Positions 34,113 to 42,749 of a stretch of DNA of 64,000 nt are shown in pieces. The position numbers were made by a program, and so were the translations under genes. This DNA comes from an uncultured Hyphomonas sp. (lineage in GTDB: Bacteria; Pseudomonadota; Alphaproteobacteria; Caulobacterales; Hyphomonadaceae), in contig NZ_OY787456.1 of the NCBI RefSeq assembly GCF_963678875.1, positions 186,001 to 250,000 on the forward strand, in the 5' to 3' direction. Below the pieces are notes generated by a model. The model made no database searches. It saw only the letters and a list, made by a program, of their open reading frames with translations, and had not been told where the DNA came from. Positions within the stretch are counted from its first letter, which is position 1. Each line of letters begins with the position of its first letter.

Positions 34113-34706
34113 ATGCCCATCAAACCGGTAGACATCGTCCTCTCCAACGGGGTGGAAGTCATCCTGCGCCCGGCCGGGCCGGAGGATGAACCGCGGTTCG
34201 AGCACATCGTGGCGAACATGTCCGAAGAGTCGCGTTACCTGCGCTTTTTCTCAGGCGCCAAGGTGATTCCGAAGCCGATCATCCATGCGCTCGCCGATGC
34301 GGACGGACACCGTCACATCGCCTGGGCGGCTGCGCTGAAGAACGAGCCGGGCCAGCCTTTCATCGCCGCTGCGCACGCCATCCGCACGACGAATGAGCTG
34401 GAAGAGGGCGAACTGGCCATGGGCGTGCTCGATGCCTATCACGCGCAGGGCCTGTCGCGCATGCTGATCGCCTGCGTGGCGCTCTGCTGCCATGCCGAGG
34501 GCATCATCACGCTGGAAGCCGAAACGCTGCCGGAGAACCGCAAGGCCAACAGCCTGTTCAAGGCGCTGGGCGGCCATGTGATCCGGCCCATGCCGCCGAC
34601 CACGATGTGGCAGTTCCATGTTGGCGAACTGATCAGCGTGCTGCGCGCGATGGAATCCCCGCGGGGCCTCCGCGAGGTGTTCCGGATCAACGGCGCTGAA
34701 GACTGA
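34113..34706 (+). CDS. GNAT family N-acetyltransferase-like protein
   Basis: A 197-residue protein. ATG 34113 is used; the longer open frame upstream runs into an intergenic palindrome. The opening (VILRPAGPEDEPRFEHIVANMSEESRYLRFF, split over about residues 16-46) is the GNAT-type start seen in protein acetyltransferase-like domains. The acetyl-CoA segment (GVLDAYHAQGLSRMLI, about 109-124) has a degenerate Q/RxxGxG/A pattern, with A-Q-G-L in place of the usual RGKG. The C-terminal strands end in TMWQFHVG. The substrate is unknown. It is convergent with sdhB, 14 bp apart. Confidence 0.7.
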   Translation: MPIKPVDIVLSNGVEVILRPAGPEDEPRFEHIVANMSEESRYLRFFSGAKVIPKPIIHALADADGHRHIAWAAALKNEPGQPFIAAAHAIRTTNELEEGELAMGVLDAYHAQGLSRMLIACVALCCHAEGIITLEAETLPENRKANSLFKALGGHVIRPMPPTTMWQFHVGELISVLRAMESPRGLREVFRINGAED

Positions 34707-34720
34707 AGGCTGGCGCGTCC

Positions 34721-35503
34721 TTAGGAGACGCGCTCAACCATCATGTGCTTGATCTTGGCGATGGCCTTGGCCGGGTTCAGGCCTTTCGGGCAGACCTGCG
34801 CACAGTTCATGATCGTGTGGCAGCGATACAGTTTGAACGGGTCTTCCAGGTCATCGAGGCGCTCGCCGGTGGCTTCGTCGCGGCTGTCGATCAGCCAGCG
34901 ATACGCCTGCAGCAGGGCGGCCGGGCCAAGATACTTGTCGCCATTCCACCAGTAGGACGGGCAGGACGTCGAGCAGGACGCGCAGAGGATACACTCGTAA
35001 AGGCCGTTCAGCTCTTCACGGTCGGCCTCGGATTGTTTCCATTCCTTCTCCGGCGCCGGCGTGTCCGTCTTCAGGAACGGCTGCACATAGGCGTGCTGGG
35101 CGTAGAAGTTCGTCAGGTCCGGGATCAGGTCGCGCACCACCGGCTGCGAAGGCAGGGGGCTGATCGTGATCACGCCCTTCGGCAGGTCGTCGAAGCCCTT
35201 GGTGCAGGCGATCGTGTTGCGCCCGGCGATGTTCATCGCGCAGGAGCCGCAGACGCCTTCGCGGCAGGAGCGGCGGAAGGCCAGCGTCGGGTCGATATTG
35301 TTCTTGATGTAGAGCAGGACGTCCAGGATCATCGTCCCGGCCTTGTCCATGTCCACCCAATAGGTGTCCCAGCGCGGATTGCCGCCTTCTTCCGGATTGT
35401 AGCGATAGATCCGGAACTGGCGGAGATTGGTCGCGCCCTGCGGCTTCGGCCAGGTCTTGCCTTTGCGGACCGTGGAATTCTTGGGAAGCGTAAGCTGTAC
35501 CAT
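34721..35503 (-). CDS. sdhB: Succinate dehydrogenase iron-sulfur subunit
   Basis: A 260-residue subunit of complex II. The [2Fe-2S] cysteines are Cys80, Cys85, Cys88 and Cys100; the [4Fe-4S] set is Cys171, Cys174, Cys177 and Cys181 region; the [3Fe-4S] set includes Cys228 and Cys234, with Cys238. Passes electrons from SdhA to ubiquinone. The gene is 15 bp after sdhA on the minus strand. The stop lies in a perfect hairpin (GCGCGTC with GACGCGC at 34713-34733), with no T-run. Confidence 0.96.
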   Translation of the reverse strand: MVQLTLPKNSTVRKGKTWPKPQGATNLRQFRIYRYNPEEGGNPRWDTYWVDMDKAGTMILDVLLYIKNNIDPTLAFRRSCREGVCGSCAMNIAGRNTIACTKGFDDLPKGVITISPLPSQPVVRDLIPDLTNFYAQHAYVQPFLKTDTPAPEKEWKQSEADREELNGLYECILCASCSTSCPSYWWNGDKYLGPAALLQAYRWLIDSRDEATGERLDDLEDPFKLYRCHTIMNCAQVCPKGLNPAKAIAKIKHMMVERVS

Positions 35504-35518
35504 GTTCGTGCGGTCCTC

Positions 35519-37306
35519 TTAGTAAACCCGGGCCTTCGGCTCGATATAGCTGATTTCGTTCGACATCGTGTAGTCGTGCACCGGGCGGTAATCGAGCGTC
35601 ACCTTGCCGGTGCCGTCATTCCACGCCAGCGTGTGCTTCATCCAGTTTTCGTCGTCACGGTCGGAGAAGTCCTCGCGGGCATGGGCGCCGCGGCTTTCCT
35701 CACGGGTGGCAGCACCGTTCACGGTGACCGCCGCCTGTGCGAGCAGGTTGTCGAACTCGAGCGCTTCAACGAGGTCGGTGTTCCACACCATGGTGCGGTC
35801 CTGGACGTCGATGCCCGGCAGTTTCTTGTAGACTTCCTCGATCGCGTCGACGCCTTCCTTGAGCACGTCGCCGGTGCGGAACACGGCGCAGTTGCTTTGC
35901 ATGGCGCGCTGCATCTCAAGACGCAGCTTGGCCACTGGCTGGTCGCCGGATGCATTGCGGAACTTGTCGAGGCGGGCGAGGTGGCTGTCGGTTGCGCCTT
36001 TCGGCAGTTCCGGCTGCGTGGCGCCGGCAATCGTGGTCTCGCCGCAGCGCAGGCCCGCAGCGCGGCCGAACACGACAAGGTCGATCAGCGAGTTGGAGCC
36101 GAGGCGGTTGGCGCCGTGCACCGACACGCAGGCCGCTTCGCCGACGGCCATCAGGCCCGGCACAACCGAGTCCGGATCGCCGTTCTTCTTGGTCAGCACT
36201 TCGCCGTGATAGTTCGTCGGGATGCCGCCCATATTGTAGTGGACCGTCGGCAGGACCGGGATCGGTTCCTTGGTGACGTCGACACCGGCGAAGATCTTCG
36301 CGGTTTCGGAAATGCCCGGCAGGCGCTCGGCCAGCACTTCGGCGCCGAGGTGCTCGAGGTGCAGGTGGATGTGATCCTTTTCCGGGCCGACGCCGCGGCC
36401 TTCGCGGATTTCCACGGTCATGGCGCGGGAGACAACATCGCGGGAGGCGAGGTCTTTCGCGCTCGGCGCGTAACGCTCCATGAAGCGCTCGCCTTCGGAG
36501 TTGGTCAGGTAACCGCCTTCACCGCGGGACCCCTCGGTGATCAGGCAGCCCGAACCGTAGATGCCGGTCGGGTGGAACTGGACGAACTCCATGTCCTGCA
36601 GCGGCAGGCCGGCGCGCAGCACCATGGCGTTGCCGTCGCCGGTACAGGTGTGGGCGGAGGTACAGGAGAAGAAGGCCCGGCCATAACCGCCGGTGGCGAG
36701 GATGACTTTCTGCGCGCGGAAGCGATGCAGCGTGCCGTCATCCAGTTTCCAGGCGGTGACACCGCGGCAGGCGCCTTCCTCGTCCATGATCAGGTCCATG
36801 GCGAAGTACTCGATGAAGAATTCGGTCTCTTCGCGCACGCACTGGCCGTACAGCGTGTGCAGCATGGCGTGGCCGGTCCGGTCGGCAGCGGCACAGGTAC
36901 GTTGTACCGGGCCCTGGCCGAAGTCGCGGGTCATGCCGCCAAAGGCGCGCTGGTAGATCTTGCCTTCCTCGGTCCGCGAGAAGGGCATGCCCCAGTGCTC
37001 AAGTTCGTAAACGGCCTGCGGGGCGTTGCGCGTCAGGTATTCGATCGCGTCCTGGTCGCCCAGCCAGTCAGACCCCTTGACGGTGTCGTACATGTGCCAG
37101 CGCCAGTTGTCCTCGCCCATATTTCCGAGCGAAGCGGCGATGCCGCCCTGCGCCGCAACCGTGTGCGAGCGGGTCGGGAAAACCTTGGTGATACAAGCCG
37201 TACGCAGGCCCGCCTGGGCCGCGCCGAGGGCTGCACGCAGGCCGGAACCGCCTGCTCCGACAACCACGACATCGTAAGTATGATCGATCCAGTTATAAGT
37301 GCTCAT
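35519..37306 (-). CDS. sdhA: Succinate dehydrogenase flavoprotein subunit
   Basis: A 595-residue flavoprotein that oxidises succinate to fumarate. The FAD dinucleotide motif VVGAGGSGLRA is at 15-25 and His48 in RSHTVAAQGG is the covalent FAD site. Catalytic-domain motifs DRTGHAML, HPTGIYGSGCLITEG and ARYAPS-like MERYAPSAKDLASRDVV are present, as is the capping-domain NMGGIPTNYHG. It sits between sdhD and sdhB. An SDHAF4-like flavinylation factor is encoded at 58444-58674. Confidence 0.96.
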   Translation of the reverse strand: MSTYNWIDHTYDVVVVGAGGSGLRAALGAAQAGLRTACITKVFPTRSHTVAAQGGIAASLGNMGEDNWRWHMYDTVKGSDWLGDQDAIEYLTRNAPQAVYELEHWGMPFSRTEEGKIYQRAFGGMTRDFGQGPVQRTCAAADRTGHAMLHTLYGQCVREETEFFIEYFAMDLIMDEEGACRGVTAWKLDDGTLHRFRAQKVILATGGYGRAFFSCTSAHTCTGDGNAMVLRAGLPLQDMEFVQFHPTGIYGSGCLITEGSRGEGGYLTNSEGERFMERYAPSAKDLASRDVVSRAMTVEIREGRGVGPEKDHIHLHLEHLGAEVLAERLPGISETAKIFAGVDVTKEPIPVLPTVHYNMGGIPTNYHGEVLTKKNGDPDSVVPGLMAVGEAACVSVHGANRLGSNSLIDLVVFGRAAGLRCGETTIAGATQPELPKGATDSHLARLDKFRNASGDQPVAKLRLEMQRAMQSNCAVFRTGDVLKEGVDAIEEVYKKLPGIDVQDRTMVWNTDLVEALEFDNLLAQAAVTVNGAATREESRGAHAREDFSDRDDENWMKHTLAWNDGTGKVTLDYRPVHDYTMSNEISYIEPKARVY

Positions 37307-37330
37307 GTTCTAACTCTCCCGCGGGGCCGC

Positions 37331-37726
37331 TTACGCGCCCGCGCCAATCCACAGTTTCAGGACCGAAAGGGCGATGGCCGCAAACAGTGCGATACAGGCG
37401 AAGCTGTTCAGGATCAGCAGCGCCGAGCGCATCCCCGTCTTCGCAATATAGTCTTCGATGACCACCTGCATGCCGAGGCGCATATGGTATACGGTCGCGC
37501 CGGCCGTCAGGATCAGCAGGATTGCCGGCAGCGGCTGCGAAATCCACTCGATTGCGGCGTCTTCACCGCCCTGGACGGCGTTGATCACCGAGAACAGGAA
37601 CCACGGCACCAGGAAGATCAGGGCAATGGCCGAGACGCGCTGGCCGATATGGTGATGGGTGCCGGATTTGGCAGAGCCGAGGCCGCGGGCGGCTTTGGTC
37701 GGGGTCAGGAACTGGCTGTTCGACAT
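37331..37726 (-). CDS. sdhD: Succinate dehydrogenase membrane anchor subunit D
   Basis: A 131-residue inner-membrane anchor. ATG 37726 gives the usual N-terminus (SNSQFLTPTKAARGLGSAKSG); a longer frame reaches into sdhC. Three helices are at about 30-50, 65-87 and 103-125. HHIGQR and YHMRLGMQVVIEDY carry haem or quinone-site residues typical of SdhD. It lies between sdhC and sdhA with short gaps (13 and 24 bp), in one operon. Confidence 0.92.
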   Translation of the reverse strand: MSNSQFLTPTKAARGLGSAKSGTHHHIGQRVSAIALIFLVPWFLFSVINAVQGGEDAAIEWISQPLPAILLILTAGATVYHMRLGMQVVIEDYIAKTGMRSALLILNSFACIALFAAIALSVLKLWIGAGA

Positions 37727-37739
37727 GGGTTTCTGCCTC

Positions 37740-38138
37740 CTACAGTCCGGCGGCGGCGAACCAGATGGCGGCCGCGCCCAGAATGGCAAATGCGTAGTTG
37801 AAGACGGAAACGGCGCTGGCCCGGCCCGGATCGAAGCCGAGATTCGGCCCGTCCCAGAGCAGGTGGCGGATGCCGTTCACGAGATGGAACAGGACAGCGA
37901 CAGCCCAGAGATAGAGGATGACGCTGCCATACCAGGAGAACAGGATCCCCTCGATGACGTCGTAGCATTCGGCGCCAGTGGCCAGAGCGATGATCCAGCC
38001 GGCAATCAGGAAGGTGCCGAAATAAAGGGCAACGCCGGTGATGCGGTGGGTGATCGAAGCGGCCATGGTAACATGAGGACGCCAGACCTGAAGGTGGGGC
38101 GATAGCGGGCGGGCATCAGCCCCGGATGATCCAGACAT
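37740..38138 (-). CDS. sdhC: Succinate dehydrogenase cytochrome b556 subunit
   Basis: A 132-residue anchor subunit and first gene of sdhCDAB. RPLSPHLQVWRP (10-21) and SITHRITG (28-35) are SdhC signatures, and His85 in FHLVNGIRHLLWD corresponds to the axial haem ligand (His84 in E. coli). Helices are at about 35-55, 67-88 and 112-130. The promoter should lie in the 108-bp gap shared with the divergent DUF885 gene. Confidence 0.93.
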   Translation of the reverse strand: MSGSSGADARPLSPHLQVWRPHVTMAASITHRITGVALYFGTFLIAGWIIALATGAECYDVIEGILFSWYGSVILYLWAVAVLFHLVNGIRHLLWDGPNLGFDPGRASAVSVFNYAFAILGAAAIWFAAAGL

Positions 38139-38246
38139 GCGAAGGACACCTTCCGATCAATGTAAGAGTTTCACTCAAGTGCTTGGTCTGGGGTTCTAGG
38201 AGTCTCTATGATCCTGTCAACGCACGGCGAGACAAGGAGTGACAAT

Positions 38247-40001
38247 ATGAAACGATTTCTGTGGGTTGTGGCTCTGTTTCTGATCACACCTGCGGCATCG
38301 GCAGACCCGATGGACGCGCTGATCGCCGAATATGAGGCTTATGTCCGTGACACTTCCCCAGAGGAAGCCGCGCGTGCCGTCGGGGAAGCACCGTCGGCAT
38401 GGGGAAAAGTGACGCCGGAGGCCATTTCCGAACGGGCGGCGAGGGCGCAGGCCCTGCGCGATTCGATTGCTGCTTTGGAGACGGATCAGACGACCGATCG
38501 GGCCACCGATCAGGCCATTCTGGAACGCCTGCTGTCAGCAGATATCAATGATGCGCGCTTCGACGCTGCCCGCATTCCCTTCACAGGCGACTGGGGTTTT
38601 CAGGCCGAACCCGTGTTCGCTGCCCTGCAGACGCGGATCTCGACCGAAGCGGAAGGCGATGCCTGGATTGCGCGCCTGAACGACGTACCGCGCTATTTCG
38701 CTGAAAATGTCTCAAACATGCGCCGGGGGCTCGCCACGGGCTGGGTGGCCCATGCTGACCCGCTGAAAGTGATGAGCGACCAGATCCGCGAGCAGATTGG
38801 TGACGATCCAAGCGCGAGCGACCTGTACGTGCCGTTTCATCACTTGCCGGCAGATATGGACCCGGCCGTCGCGTCCCGCCTGAAGACCGACGGGCTGACC
38901 GCTGTCGCGAACGCCATTTCCGCTTACCGGAAGACGCTGGCCTTCATCGAAGCGGACTATGCGCCCCGGACGAGGGCAGGGGCCGGGATCGCAAACCTGC
39001 CGGATGGCGTGACCGTGTATACAGCAGCAATCGAACACCACACGGCCGGGGCTGGGTACACGCCGGACGAGATCCACGAACTGGGGCGCACTGAAGTTGC
39101 CCGTATCCGCGCCGAAATGGAGGAGATCCTCCATGAGATCCGCTTCGAAGGCGATTTCCGGGACTTTCTTGCTTTCCTGCGCACCGACCCGGCTTTCTAC
39201 GCGAAGACGCCGGACGAGCTGATGAACCGGGCCAAAGCTGTTGCGGCGAAGCTGGATGCAATCCTGCCGGACTATTTCGGCAAGCTTCCGAAGCAGGGCT
39301 ACACGGTGGAACCGGTACCGGCGGCCATCGCCCCCGGTTACACATCCGGGCGTTATGTGCAGGGCGATCCGCAGGAAGACCGTCCCGGCACATATCTGGT
39401 GAATACGTATGCGCTGGACCAGCGTCCCCTTTACGAACTGCCGGCCCTGTCCGCGCATGAAGCCGTGCCGGGGCATCACCTGCAGATCATGCTGGCCATG
39501 GAAATGGAGGGACAGCCGCGCTTCCGCCAGCAGTATTACGCCACCGCTTTCGGGGAAGGGTGGGGGCTTTATGCCGAATACCTCGCCATGGAGGCGGGCC
39601 TGAACGAGACGCCCTATGAGCGCTTCGGCGGTCTTTCCATGGAAATGTGGCGGGCCTGCCGGCTCGTCGCCGATACGGGCCTCCATCTTTATGGCTGGAC
39701 CCGGGAAGAGGCGGAGGCCTGCTTTGTCGAGAACTCCGCGCTCGCACCCCTCAACATCCAGAACGAGGTCACCCGATACATGGGCTGGCCGGGGCAGGCG
39801 ACCGCCTACAAGATCGGTGAGCTGAAAATCCTGGACCTGCGCCATCAGGCCGAGGCAGCGCTGGGCGATGCATTCGACATCCGGGCTTTCCATGATGCTG
39901 TCCTGTCGCAAGGCGCCGTGCCTCTGGATGTGCTGGACCGCCAGATCCAGGACTGGATCGCCGGGCAGCTGGATGTGGAGTCGGAGCCAGCCGTGCCCTG
40001 A
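38247..40001 (+). CDS. DUF885 family putative metallopeptidase, exported
   Basis: A 584-residue protein. ATG 38247 follows AAGGAGTGACAAT and begins a signal peptide (cleavage near ASA-DP). The DUF885 signature HEAVPGHH (404-411) gives an HExxxGHH-type metal site; GEGWGLYAEYLA near 432-443 gives the third ligand region. The family is distantly related to M32-type carboxypeptidases, but substrates are unknown. It is divergent from sdhC, so regulation may be shared. A second relative is at 60109-61980. Confidence 0.85.
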   Translation: MKRFLWVVALFLITPAASADPMDALIAEYEAYVRDTSPEEAARAVGEAPSAWGKVTPEAISERAARAQALRDSIAALETDQTTDRATDQAILERLLSADINDARFDAARIPFTGDWGFQAEPVFAALQTRISTEAEGDAWIARLNDVPRYFAENVSNMRRGLATGWVAHADPLKVMSDQIREQIGDDPSASDLYVPFHHLPADMDPAVASRLKTDGLTAVANAISAYRKTLAFIEADYAPRTRAGAGIANLPDGVTVYTAAIEHHTAGAGYTPDEIHELGRTEVARIRAEMEEILHEIRFEGDFRDFLAFLRTDPAFYAKTPDELMNRAKAVAAKLDAILPDYFGKLPKQGYTVEPVPAAIAPGYTSGRYVQGDPQEDRPGTYLVNTYALDQRPLYELPALSAHEAVPGHHLQIMLAMEMEGQPRFRQQYYATAFGEGWGLYAEYLAMEAGLNETPYERFGGLSMEMWRACRLVADTGLHLYGWTREEAEACFVENSALAPLNIQNEVTRYMGWPGQATAYKIGELKILDLRHQAEAALGDAFDIRAFHDAVLSQGAVPLDVLDRQIQDWIAGQLDVESEPAVP

Positions 40002-40072
40002 TTGCGACAGGCGGTTAAATTTGTAGCGGCCAGACTTGTTTCGCGCAGACCGGTACGCCAAATGGGCGGACC

Positions 40073-41932
40073 ATGTTCCGCTTCTTCGAAAACCGCCTCG
40101 CCCCCTTCCCGGACAAGGGTCTGGATGTGCCGCCGGAAGGCTTCTGGCCTTTCGTCTGGTATTATGTGCGCGATGCCGTGCCATGGCTGGTCGTTACGGC
40201 CGCCTTCACGGCGATCATTGCCGTCGGTGAAGTGACCCTGTTCGGCTTCCTGGGCGGGATCGTTGACTGGCTGTCTTCTGCAGACCGGGAAGGGTTCCTT
40301 GAACGCGAAGGCCTGCGGCTCGCCCTGATGGCAGGCGTGGTGCTGGTGGCCCTGCCGCTCGCGACACTGATCCATGCACTGATTGTCTATCAGGGCCTGA
40401 TGGGCAATGTGCCGATGAGCGCGCGCTGGCGCATGCACCGGCAGATGCTGGGCCAGTCGATGAACTTCTTCGGCAATGAGTTTGCAGGCCGCGTCGCCAC
40501 CAAGGTGATGCAGACCGCGCTCGCCGTGCGCGAGACGGTGATGAAAATCCTCGACGTCTTCGTTTTCGTCATCGTGTATTTCGTTTCGGCGCTGGTGCTG
40601 GTTGCCTCCTCCGACTGGCGGTTGATGCTGCCTTTCCTGCTCTGGGGCGGGCTTTACTGCATGGTCATGGCCTGGTTCGTGCCGCGCCTCGGCAAAGTGG
40701 CAGAAGAACAAGCCGATGCGCGCTCTGTCATGACGGGGCGGATCGTCGACAGCTATACGAACATCCAGACGGTCAAGCTTTTCGCTCATGCCGGGCATGA
40801 AGAAGCCTATGCGAGGGACAGTATGCAGGGCTTCCTGCAGACCGTGTACCGGCAGATGCGGTATGTCACCGGCTTCAATTTTGTCGTCTATCTCAACAAT
40901 TCGCTGCTGGTCTTCCTGGTCGGCGCGGTCGGCATCTATCTGTGGATGGGCAACCTCATCGGGGCAGGGGCGGTCGCGGCGGCGATCGGCCTGACCCTTC
41001 GCATCAAATCCATGTCGCAATGGATCATGTGGGAAGTCGCCGGCCTGTTCGAGAACATCGGCGTCGTCTTTGATGGCAAGTCCATGCTGAACCGGCCGGT
41101 CGCCGTCTCTGATGCGCCGGATGCGGAAGACCTGCCGCGCGGGCCGGGTGCTATCGAGTTCCAGGGCGTCAGCTTCCACTATGGCAAAGGTTCCGGCGTG
41201 ATCGAGGATTTCTCGCTCTCCATACGGTCCGGGGAGAAGATCGGCCTTGTCGGCAGGTCCGGCGCGGGCAAGACGACGCTGACCAACCTGCTTCTGCGCT
41301 TCTATGAAGCGGAAAGCGGCGCCATCCTGCTGGACGGGCGCGACGTCTCGCATGTGACGCAGGATTCGCTCCGGGCACAGATCGGTGTGGTGACGCAGGA
41401 CACCTCGCTTCTTCACAGGTCCATCCGCGAGAACATCGCCTATGGCCGGCCGGGGGCAAGCGATGCGGAAATTCTGGCGGCGTGCGAGAAGGCCGCTGCG
41501 ATGGACTTCATCGGCGAGCTTGAGGATTCCAAGGGCCGCCGCGGCCTCGACGCGCATGTCGGCGAGCGCGGCGTGAAGCTCTCCGGCGGCCAACGCCAGC
41601 GGATCGCGATTGCCCGTATCTTCCTGAAGGATGCCCCGGTGCTGATCCTGGATGAGGCAACCTCGGCGCTCGATTCCGAGGTCGAGGCCGTGATCCAGGA
41701 AAAGCTGTTCGAGCTGATGGAAGGCAAGACGGTGATCGCGATTGCCCACCGCCTGTCGACCATTGCTGCAATGGACCGACTGATCGTGCTGGATAAAGGC
41801 CGGATCGTGGAGCAAGGCACCCATACGGACCTTGTCGCCGCCGAAGGCCTCTATTCGGAACTCTGGGCGCGTCAGTCCGGCGGGTTCCTGGTCGAGCCGG
41901 AAGAGGCAGACAGCGAAGTTGCGGCGGAGTAG
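40073..41932 (+). CDS. ABC exporter, fused membrane and ATPase domains
   Basis: A 619-residue half-transporter. The membrane domain has helices at about 35-60, 84-105, 160-185, 195-212 and 270-300 with the coupling region GRIVDSYTNIQTVKLFAHAGHE. In the ATPase domain, Walker A GRSGAGKT starts near residue 394, Q-loop near VVTQDTSLLHRSIREN, the signature LSGGQRQR near 503, Walker B LILDEATSALD and H-loop AHRLST. It works as a homodimer and could export lipids, drugs or glycan precursors; substrate unknown. Stop is six bases before the amidotransferase start. Confidence 0.9.
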   Translation: MFRFFENRLAPFPDKGLDVPPEGFWPFVWYYVRDAVPWLVVTAAFTAIIAVGEVTLFGFLGGIVDWLSSADREGFLEREGLRLALMAGVVLVALPLATLIHALIVYQGLMGNVPMSARWRMHRQMLGQSMNFFGNEFAGRVATKVMQTALAVRETVMKILDVFVFVIVYFVSALVLVASSDWRLMLPFLLWGGLYCMVMAWFVPRLGKVAEEQADARSVMTGRIVDSYTNIQTVKLFAHAGHEEAYARDSMQGFLQTVYRQMRYVTGFNFVVYLNNSLLVFLVGAVGIYLWMGNLIGAGAVAAAIGLTLRIKSMSQWIMWEVAGLFENIGVVFDGKSMLNRPVAVSDAPDAEDLPRGPGAIEFQGVSFHYGKGSGVIEDFSLSIRSGEKIGLVGRSGAGKTTLTNLLLRFYEAESGAILLDGRDVSHVTQDSLRAQIGVVTQDTSLLHRSIRENIAYGRPGASDAEILAACEKAAAMDFIGELEDSKGRRGLDAHVGERGVKLSGGQRQRIAIARIFLKDAPVLILDEATSALDSEVEAVIQEKLFELMEGKTVIAIAHRLSTIAAMDRLIVLDKGRIVEQGTHTDLVAAEGLYSELWARQSGGFLVEPEEADSEVAAE

Positions 41933-41938
41933 AGGCCC

Positions 41939-42658
41939 ATGAAGTTGACCATCATCGAGACCGGCCTCGTGCCGGAGCCGATCCGCGGCGATTTCGAGGA
42001 TTACCCGGCCATGTTCCGCCAGATGATGGCAGGCGTCGGCCAGTTTGAATTCGAGACCGTCTCGGTGATCCAGAACCAGCCCTTGCCGGCGCCCGGCACG
42101 CTGGAAGCGGTGATGATCACGGGTTCTCCCGCCGGTGTCTATGACGACGAGGCGTGGATCGGTCCGCTGGCGGATTTCATTCGTGAAGGCGCAGCCGCAG
42201 GTGTCCCGCAGGTCGGCATCTGTTTCGGTCACCAGATCATGGCAGAGGCGCTGGGTGGCAAGGTCGTGAAGTCGGACAAGGGCTGGGGCGTCGGGCGCCA
42301 CACCTATGATATCGTGGCTTGCCCTCGCTTCATTCAGGAGGCGTGCCCGCCCACCGTTTCGGCGGCGGTCAGCCATCAGGACCAGGTGGTGAGCCTGCCA
42401 CCGGGCGCGGAAGTGGTCGCGGCTTCCGATTTCACGCCCTTTGCCGGCCTTTACTATCCCGAGGCCCCGGCGCTCAGCTTCCAGTGCCATCCGGAATTTG
42501 CAGACGGCTATTCTGCGGCACTTTATTCCCTTCGCCGTCCACGGCTCGGCGAATCCTTAACGGACCAGGCGCTCGAATCGCTCGAAATCGAGGGTGATCA
42601 CACCCGTCTGGCCCGCTGGACGGCCGAATTCCTCAGAGCACACCGCCGCGGACGTTAA
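41939..42658 (+). CDS. Class I glutamine amidotransferase domain protein
   Basis: A 239-residue stand-alone GATase. The nucleophile Cys95 is in GICFGHQ, and His184-Glu186 in QCHPEF completes the triad, with an oxyanion segment ITGSPAGVYDD near 60-70. It lacks the GMP synthase ATPase half, so it belongs to the GuaA-like amidotransferase group often annotated as gamma-glutamyl-type or unknown hydrolases. It follows the ABC exporter by six bases, so co-expression is likely. Its acceptor is unknown. Confidence 0.85.
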   Translation: MKLTIIETGLVPEPIRGDFEDYPAMFRQMMAGVGQFEFETVSVIQNQPLPAPGTLEAVMITGSPAGVYDDEAWIGPLADFIREGAAAGVPQVGICFGHQIMAEALGGKVVKSDKGWGVGRHTYDIVACPRFIQEACPPTVSAAVSHQDQVVSLPPGAEVVAASDFTPFAGLYYPEAPALSFQCHPEFADGYSAALYSLRRPRLGESLTDQALESLEIEGDHTRLARWTAEFLRAHRRGR

Positions 42659-42749
42659 CAATTCGACATTGGTGTGAAACCTGCATCCTGTTGCGGAAAC
42701 CGGCGCAACAGTGTTCAACACGCGCACACAACCCGTGGAGATATCCGAC

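Noticed and set aside
34745..37801. Very long open frame on the plus strand opposite sdhB-sdhA-sdhD
   Set aside because: It lies antisense to clear sdh genes. GC-rich codons often leave an opposite frame open, and its protein shows no domain.
39845..42490. Long minus-strand open frame opposite the ABC exporter and amidotransferase
   Set aside because: Antisense to genes with complete ABC and GATase motifs; low-complexity His/Arg/Asp-rich product.
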